Under the pieces are notes generated by a model. That model was not told the DNA's origin and did not search any database. It was given only the letters and a program-made list of their open reading frames with translations. Source: JBEKJU01 sp050011095 (GTDB lineage Bacteria; Desulfobacterota; Syntrophorhabdia; Syntrophorhabdales; WCHB1-27). From it: 11,348 nt of DNA. Within the stretch, counting starts at the first letter, position 1. Every line of letters begins with the position of its first letter. The position numbers and the translations under genes are program-made. Where the stretch lies: contig JBEKJU010000096.1 in the NCBI GenBank assembly GCA_050011095.1, positions 1-11,348 on the forward strand. The letters run 5' to 3'. Shown here piece after piece: positions 7,152 through 11,348 of the stretch.

Positions 7152-7574
7152 TTACTTCGTAAGCAAGTTTGGCCAGGTCTGCGGCTTGGGCTCCTCCGTT
7201 GCGCCAGGCGGCGTTTTGCCGCTGTGTGCGCCGTTGGTGCCGTGCTCGATTCCTTTCGAAACGATATAGCTGCCGCCGCTGATGCCGATGAGCCCGAGAA
7301 CGGAAGTATCGATTCCCGGCAAGCCATGGCTTGTGGCCACCGACTCGAAGGCATAGATAACGTAGGCGGATGCAACGACAAAAGTAAATATCAGGAATTG
7401 GAAACGTGAAAAACTCGCCGAGCCGTCGTGCTCGCTGATAAGCTTCTCGAGGTTTATTCCCCGCCGCGTGCTCCCGCCTTTCGCGCCTTTCCACATCAGG
7501 ACGATGATTGTCGCTTCCAACAAGGTAAGAAAACCGGCCAGGCTCCACCGCATCCACCAACCTACATCCGCCAT
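7152..7574 (-). CDS. Small three-helix membrane protein (140 aa), paralogue of its upstream neighbour
   Basis: The ATG at 7572-7574 has a strong AAAGGAGG that overlaps the stop region of the preceding gene; the gap is only 2 bp, so the two are almost certainly translated from one mRNA. There are three predicted membrane helices, roughly residues 9-28, 58-78 and 87-107. Conserved-looking features are SFSRFQ at the start of helix 2 (54-59), the LPG loop (85-87) and GISGGSYIVSK in helix 3 (97-107). The C-terminal 30 residues are a polar, Pro/Gly-rich tail. These features align almost without gaps to the 118-aa protein next door. The size and helix count resemble holins, and a GH19 enzyme is in the same run, but the motifs do not match a holin family I know. 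Function unknown. Confidence 0.8.
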   Translation of the reverse strand: MADVGWWMRWSLAGFLTLLEATIIVLMWKGAKGGSTRRGINLEKLISEHDGSASFSRFQFLIFTFVVASAYVIYAFESVATSHGLPGIDTSVLGLIGISGGSYIVSKGIEHGTNGAHSGKTPPGATEEPKPQTWPNLLTK

Positions 7575-7576
7575 GG

Positions 7577-7933
7577 TTACCCCTCCTTTCTTCCGAATTC
7601 TATTTTCGGTTTGCCGCGATTTTGAAGAGCGGAATAAAACTTACCGGACAAGTAAACTACATTACTTCCCCCGAAGATAAGCAGCGGGTCATGAGGGAAG
7701 GCCGGAAGCGTGCCTGTGTTCGGCGAATGCAGCGCGTTAAGGATGTAAACCACGAAGCTCGTCATGGCGACAACCAGAAGCTGTATGCGCCCGGGACTTA
7801 TCCTTCCATGACACTTGTCATTCAGCAACCCCTTCATATTGATCCTGCCGGTGAGCATGAAATAGATGACCGTGGCGAAAAGCAACGCGAGGAACAGCGA
7901 AGCCTCCGCCTTCATGAACGTGCCTATATCCAT
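7577..7933 (-). CDS. Small three-helix membrane protein (118 aa), paralogue of its downstream neighbour
   Basis: The ATG at 7931-7933 has AGGAG about eight bases upstream. There are three predicted membrane helices at roughly 9-28, 50-67 and 81-97. ISPGRIQLL (45-53), TLPAF (75-79) and FGGSNVVYLSGK (87-98) correspond in order and spacing to SFSRFQFLI, GLPGI and SGGSYIVSK of the 140-aa protein, so the pair arose by duplication. The C-terminus is basic. It is the first gene I can support in the minus-strand run that continues to 2978. It may be a subunit of a membrane complex with its paralogue; the biochemical role is unknown. Confidence 0.75.
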   Translation of the reverse strand: MDIGTFMKAEASLFLALLFATVIYFMLTGRINMKGLLNDKCHGRISPGRIQLLVVAMTSFVVYILNALHSPNTGTLPAFPHDPLLIFGGSNVVYLSGKFYSALQNRGKPKIEFGRKEG

Positions 7934-8763
7934 CTCTCGACTCCTGGGACCGGCAAGGTACGGTCTTGCAAAGACGGTTGCCCTGCCCCTCTTCCGCGAC
8001 CTCTTTTACCGGCTCGGGTGCTGTGGCATGTTCGATGCCGGGGCAGGCCGGCAACAGCACAATGGGCTGAACCGCAATGGAATAGGGGTTTTGTGATTTC
8101 GAGGCGGGATCCCGACATGTTCGCTTTGAGATGCACGATAACACGAAATCCTGTTGAGTAATTTCCCTATAATTTATTATGAAACCGTAGGTACAGGGGT
8201 GCAGAAAACGAACTTCCTGTCTCTATTAATTCTTTTACCAAAGGAGCCGGATTGTTGTCAACAAAAAAACAGAGGAACGGACAGGAAGGAGGGCAACGGT
8301 GCGTCATTAATCTCTCAGGCGATGTATTATTCTTGCAATTGCAGACCCATTCGGGCTTGTGCCCCTCCTTCGCCATATGGCTGGGACTCTCGATGCATAA
8401 AGATCCGACATCTTCTCGGCGGCTGGACCGGTGGAGGGCTAGGCTAATGCGTGAAGAGCTTATTTTCTCTCGGCGGGCGACAATCGCCACGGGCTATACC
8501 GTTTCACTATTCAAATATTAAGAGTCGATCTTCCGGTCAATCAGCCGCTGCCGCGCGCTCCGAACCATTACTACGGTATTCCTTTTCATCAAGAAGAATG
8601 TCCCGGATTTCCTTTCAGCCATCCTCTGGTCCCCCCTGCCCGACCAACCTCCCACATTACGACCGGAGGGGCTACGACGTCCAGCGTTCACCACTTCTCC
8701 TGGTAATCATTCCGAGGCCGCGCCTACTGAGAATGCTCACCGCCACCATTCGTTGATTTGCAT
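7934..8763. other. Gene-poor stretch, no supported gene
   Basis: About 830 bases separate the first supported gene of the minus-strand run from the decayed papain-like gene. No frame on either strand gives a recognisable protein. The part nearest 7933 (about 7940-8080, minus strand) has G/C-rich third positions and an LLPAC string in one frame, and could be the remnant of a small gene. A 57-codon minus-strand frame (8518-8691, GTG start) has an AGGAG upstream but no recognisable content. The stretch around 8150-8270 is AT-richer and may hold the promoter of the operon. The rest shows nothing I can name. Confidence 0.5.
8232..8261 (-). promoter_or_regulatory. Possible promoter of the minus-strand run
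   Basis: On the minus strand TTGACA (8256-8261) is followed by an 18-bp spacer and TAAAAG (8232-8237). The -35 is perfect but the -10 is weak and the spacer one base long. The leader to the first supported start (7933) would be about 290 nt. The -35 overlaps a short palindrome, TTGTTG-T-CAACAA (8252-8264), that could be an operator. Confidence 0.25.
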
Positions 8764-9542
8764 CTATCTTGCGGAGCAAGACTTACCAGTAGAAATGTTG
8801 TGAAGGAGGAAGTCCGCTCCATCCTTGTCCTTCGTCAGCCGCCCCCTCCGTCCAGATGAACTGAGTGATGAACCAAATTCGAGCAGTACAGAACAAGTTT
8901 TAAGAAATATTCTTCCCACCTGTCCCTGAGTCCGCCAGAAGCCCTGGAGGACCAGTAACTCGTACATGAGCGCGCTCTTCTCACCGCTGTTCCGGCTGAA
9001 TACACCTTGTAACACCCTCACGGGAACCTTAAATATGTCGAGAGCAGGCAACTCACCGGGGGTCGGTATCTTACCCTTAAACCCCAGAGCCTCATAGCAG
9101 AATTCGCTGCATATCATCGCTTTCGTACCGGTGCGACCGTCTTTAACCTCCTCCCTCAGGAGCATCTCATAGTCGTATGGCGTCCCGAGCCACCCCATCG
9201 CCCTTTGACCTATCAGAATCTTTGCAGCCTCGTCCCAGTCGTCATTAAGCGGATACCACCAAGCCACTGTCCCTGCCTTAGCCTCTGCCAGCCTTCTTGA
9301 CACGACGTTGAGAACAGCCCCGTGTTATAGCTCTTCTGCCAAGAAGCGCCTCTTTTCGCTCCCCTCGTAGGGAGTTAATTCTCATGATGAGTGATGCATG
9401 GTTGTACGGCGCCGATGAAGAATCCCTGATCTTCTCAAAAAACCTAATGATATCTTCGAGAATGCTATACGACCGCCATAAAGAGAATATCGCCTGTCTT
9501 CATCTGGTCTCTGACCTTAAGGTACTTCGAGAGGTCGCTCAC
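8764..9542 (-). pseudogene. Decayed permuted-papain (NlpC/P60, YiiX-like) hydrolase
   Basis: The pieces of one protein are spread over three frames of the minus strand. A GTG at 9540-9542, with GAGGAGG upstream, starts SDLSKYLKVRDQMKTGDILF, which meets a TAG at 9465-9467. A second frame then gives SILEDIIRFFEKIRDSS and YNHASLIMRIN, whose His (9398-9400) is the likely catalytic one. From about 9369 a third frame gives YEGSEKRRFLAEEL, a TAA (9325-9327), HGAVLNVV and then the longest open part: RRLAEAKAGTVAWWYP, GTPYDYEMLL and AMICSEFCYEAL with the likely catalytic Cys, followed by LPALDIFK. That order (GDILF, His, then Cys in CSE) fits permuted papain-fold amidases or peptidases. Two frameshifts and one stop mean no full product is made. 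The last 60 or so residues (to 8764) are unlike the family. The domain call is good; the substrate is unknown. Confidence 0.7.
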
Positions 9543-9644
9543 GTTTCTGCCCTCCTCGATCACACAATATCACGTCAGGAGGGTTGCCCCAAGCGTTTAC
9601 ACTTTCCTCAGCCCAAGGGTGTCTTTTTTCCGAAGAAAAATGTG

Positions 9645-9672
9645 TTGACAGCTTTGCTGGTTAGCGTATTAT
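9645..9672 (+). promoter_or_regulatory. Sigma70-like promoter of the six-helix membrane protein gene
   Basis: A perfect TTGACA (9645-9650), a 16-bp spacer and TATTAT (9667-9672, one mismatch from TATAAT) lie 73 bp upstream of the ATG at 9745. The predicted start near 9679 gives a leader of about 65 nt containing the GGGAGG ribosome binding site. Confidence 0.75.
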
Positions 9673-9744
9673 ACAACGAGAGATATCAGCAAGTGAGTTT
9701 TGGCCTTAAGTAGCGGCCGGCAAGCGATCCACGGGAGGTGAGCC

Positions 9745-11348
9745 ATGAGGATAAAACAGGCAAAGTTGCTCTGGACTGCTGGGCTTTTGTTTCTTCTTTT
9801 ATTTCTCCTATGCGTCGTTGTCGGTGTTCTTTTCCATCTCAGCAGAAGCAAGGACCGGGCAGAAGTCTTTCTTGACGTCTCGAACCAGAACAAGCAAATC
9901 AACGGGAAGGTGTTATTCGATGGCGATCCCGTTAACATTGGTACGGTCCATGTCACTGTCTTCGACGCACAATATAAGACCTATCTTTTCGGAAAAACAA
10001 CCAATGTCATGGATGGGCAATTTGCGGTGCCGACCGAGGGCATTTTCAGCCCGGATCATCCCAATCAGCCGTTACAAGTCAACGCGGAATTCAGAGGCAA
10101 GGTCAGCGAACCGACAAAGCCTGGTTCAGAGCAGATTAAGGGTCCTAGTGACCAAAGCAAACCTGTGTTCGGGGAGGCAACGCTCTATGTCAATTTGCGT
10201 CCACCGCTTGACCGGCGTCTATTCTGGGGAGCCCTAGCTTTCGTTGCTGCGCTTCTCGTGCTTCAGTTTCTTTTGTTCACCGGCCGTATCGGGCGAGCAA
10301 AAGCGCGGTGGCTTTTTATCTTGATGTATTTCTTTACATTCTTCTCCTTGTCCGTACCTATTTTGCTAAGTTTGGCTGTGGCCCAGAACCCGAACCTTGT
10401 GATCACAATGCAGGCGTCGCCGATCGGCCTCGTCAAGGCAAAGGCAAAGGGACTTGCAGATTCCCAGTGGCTGTTCAACATGGGCGGAACTTTCAACCTT
10501 GCCCCTGCCCAGACGCAGCCAGAGAACCCTACTCCCGGGAAAACTCCCAGGACGGGCCCCGCCGCCGTTCAAGTCAAGAATTCAAATGATACACAGGGAG
10601 TCGCCCCAATTCCTATACCCGGCGGCCAGGGTTCACCAGCCGCTCCCTCCGGACCCTCAGACACTCCCACGATAGTCGGGGGCTTGGCGGTGCCGTTCTA
10701 TGTGGTCCTTCTAGCCATGTTCGGTGCCGGCATCAATATGACGCTCAAGGTACCTCAGATTCAACTCGAAGAACTCCCTGACTCGCCAAAGACGTATAAC
10801 CGAGTCCACGAAGAACCTCAGGACAAATCTGTTATCGCATCGCAACAACTATTGGGGTCGAGAATACGCCGCGAATTGATCGAGAATTACATGTACCTGC
10901 TCTCGGCACCCTTCCTGGCAATCGCGATGTATTACCTGTTACAGTTGGTGGCGGAGCAAGTTTCGCAGCCCGTGCTCGTAGTTATGGCATTTGCTACCGG
11001 CCTCGTGTCAAAAGGGGTTATCAGCGGGATCATCGGATTCGCCGAACAGAAATTACAGCCTTGGCTTCGTAGCGCAGGAGCTGCTCCAGCGGCCACGAAA
11101 GAGACCAAGGGGGACCAAACGAAGACTGAAGTTGCGGCAGCGGCAAGGACAGGCGAAGATATGGAGAAGAGACAAGGGGAGGTCGAAGAAGCGCCGAAAA
11201 AAGAGAACTCTACAGCCGAGGCTAAGCAAGGCGAGACTGGAGCCGCAGCCAAACCGGCAGAGGGAGAGCCAGCACTGACGGCTGATGCGGAGGCAGCAGC
11301 AAAACCTGCGGAAGAAGTCAAACCACAAGAGAACGAGGGGGGGGCTGC
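9745..11348 (+). CDS. Large multi-domain membrane protein, 3' end outside the window
   Basis: The ATG at 9745-9747 follows GGGAGG (9733-9738) and the frame stays open for 534 codons to the window edge. Six membrane helices are likely: about 9-30, 158-179, 189-213, 310-333, 384-402 and 408-431. The short loop 180-188 is strongly basic (GRIGRAKAR), placing it in the cytoplasm. Residues 31-157 would then be periplasmic and look like a small beta-sandwich (INGKVLFDGDPVNIGTVHV, 52-70, then GQFAVPTEG, 91-99), recalling transthyretin-like or carboxypeptidase-regulatory domains. A second periplasmic part (214-309) ends in a Pro/Gly/Thr-rich linker. After helix 6 (GVISGIIGFAEQKL, 424-437) comes a cytoplasmic tail rich in Ala, Glu, Lys and Pro. 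I know no named family. It is divergent from the papain-like pseudogene and probably belongs to the same envelope module. Confidence 0.85.
   Translation, partial: MRIKQAKLLWTAGLLFLLLFLLCVVVGVLFHLSRSKDRAEVFLDVSNQNKQINGKVLFDGDPVNIGTVHVTVFDAQYKTYLFGKTTNVMDGQFAVPTEGIFSPDHPNQPLQVNAEFRGKVSEPTKPGSEQIKGPSDQSKPVFGEATLYVNLRPPLDRRLFWGALAFVAALLVLQFLLFTGRIGRAKARWLFILMYFFTFFSLSVPILLSLAVAQNPNLVITMQASPIGLVKAKAKGLADSQWLFNMGGTFNLAPAQTQPENPTPGKTPRTGPAAVQVKNSNDTQGVAPIPIPGGQGSPAAPSGPSDTPTIVGGLAVPFYVVLLAMFGAGINMTLKVPQIQLEELPDSPKTYNRVHEEPQDKSVIASQQLLGSRIRRELIENYMYLLSAPFLAIAMYYLLQLVAEQVSQPVLVVMAFATGLVSKGVISGIIGFAEQKLQPWLRSAGAAPAATKETKGDQTKTEVAAAARTGEDMEKRQGEVEEAPKKENSTAEAKQGETGAAAKPAEGEPALTADAEAAAKPAEEVKPQENEGGA

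Noticed and set aside
7818..8144. Minus-strand 108-codon frame with an LLPAC string suggestive of a small Rz1-like lipoprotein
   Set aside because: There is no proper basic and hydrophobic signal before the Cys, and its 3' third overlaps the 118-aa membrane protein. It is at most a remnant.
8518..8691. 57-codon minus-strand frame with GTG start and AGGAG upstream
   Set aside because: The product is basic and low in hydrophobic residues, with no family resemblance, so it is not distinguishable from chance.
9384..9713. Plus-strand 109-codon frame between the papain-like gene and the six-helix membrane protein
   Set aside because: It is antisense to clear fragments of the papain-like domain and runs through the promoter at 9645-9672.
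1..11348. CRISPR array, tRNA or rRNA genes
   Set aside because: No regularly spaced direct repeats and no tRNA- or rRNA-like sequence were seen by eye on either strand.

Overview
The window looks like an accessory region from a Gram-negative bacterium. It is moderately GC-rich by eye, encodes a lipoprotein with a lipobox, has strong GGAGG-type ribosome binding sites and sigma70-like promoters, and carries cell-wall-active genes. An environmental Desulfobacterota or Nitrospirota-like lineage would fit the overall style, but nothing here fixes the taxon. Its edges are scarred: the tail of an IS256-family element (1-192) truncates an HDOD-domain gene (190-435, minus strand), followed by an SRAP gene that has lost its N-terminus and catalytic cysteine (569-~1057, minus strand).

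The intact cargo starts at the SRAP breakpoint. A patatin-like phospholipase (1216-2832, plus strand) has its own TTGACA-16-TAGAAT promoter within about 50-70 bp of the break. Convergent to it is a minus-strand run that probably forms one operon, read from 7933 down to 2978: two adjacent, mutually paralogous three-helix membrane proteins (118 and 140 aa), a 628-aa soluble-looking all-alpha repeat protein of unknown function, a roughly 280-aa lipoprotein whose upstream neighbour ends in an ATGA overlap, a decayed peptidoglycan-binding gene, and an intact GH19 lysozyme/chitinase-like enzyme with an N-terminal peptidoglycan-binding-like domain. The gaps are short and each intact gene has a good ribosome binding site.

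Upstream of that run is a gene-poor stretch (about 7934-8763), then a decayed permuted-papain (NlpC/P60, YiiX-like) gene on the minus strand (8764-9542) with two frameshifts and one in-frame stop. Divergent from it, with a clear TTGACA-16-TATTAT promoter, is a large six-helix membrane protein with a periplasmic beta-type domain and an Ala/Glu/Lys-rich cytoplasmic tail. It is open to the end of the window (9745-11348).

Taken together the genes suggest an envelope module: lipid hydrolase, peptidoglycan enzymes, lipoprotein, several inner-membrane proteins and one large helical-repeat protein. I do not recognise it as a named secretion, defence or phage-lysis system. Two of its three probable cell-wall enzyme genes are broken, so it may be partly decayed in this genome, or the assembly may carry indel errors.
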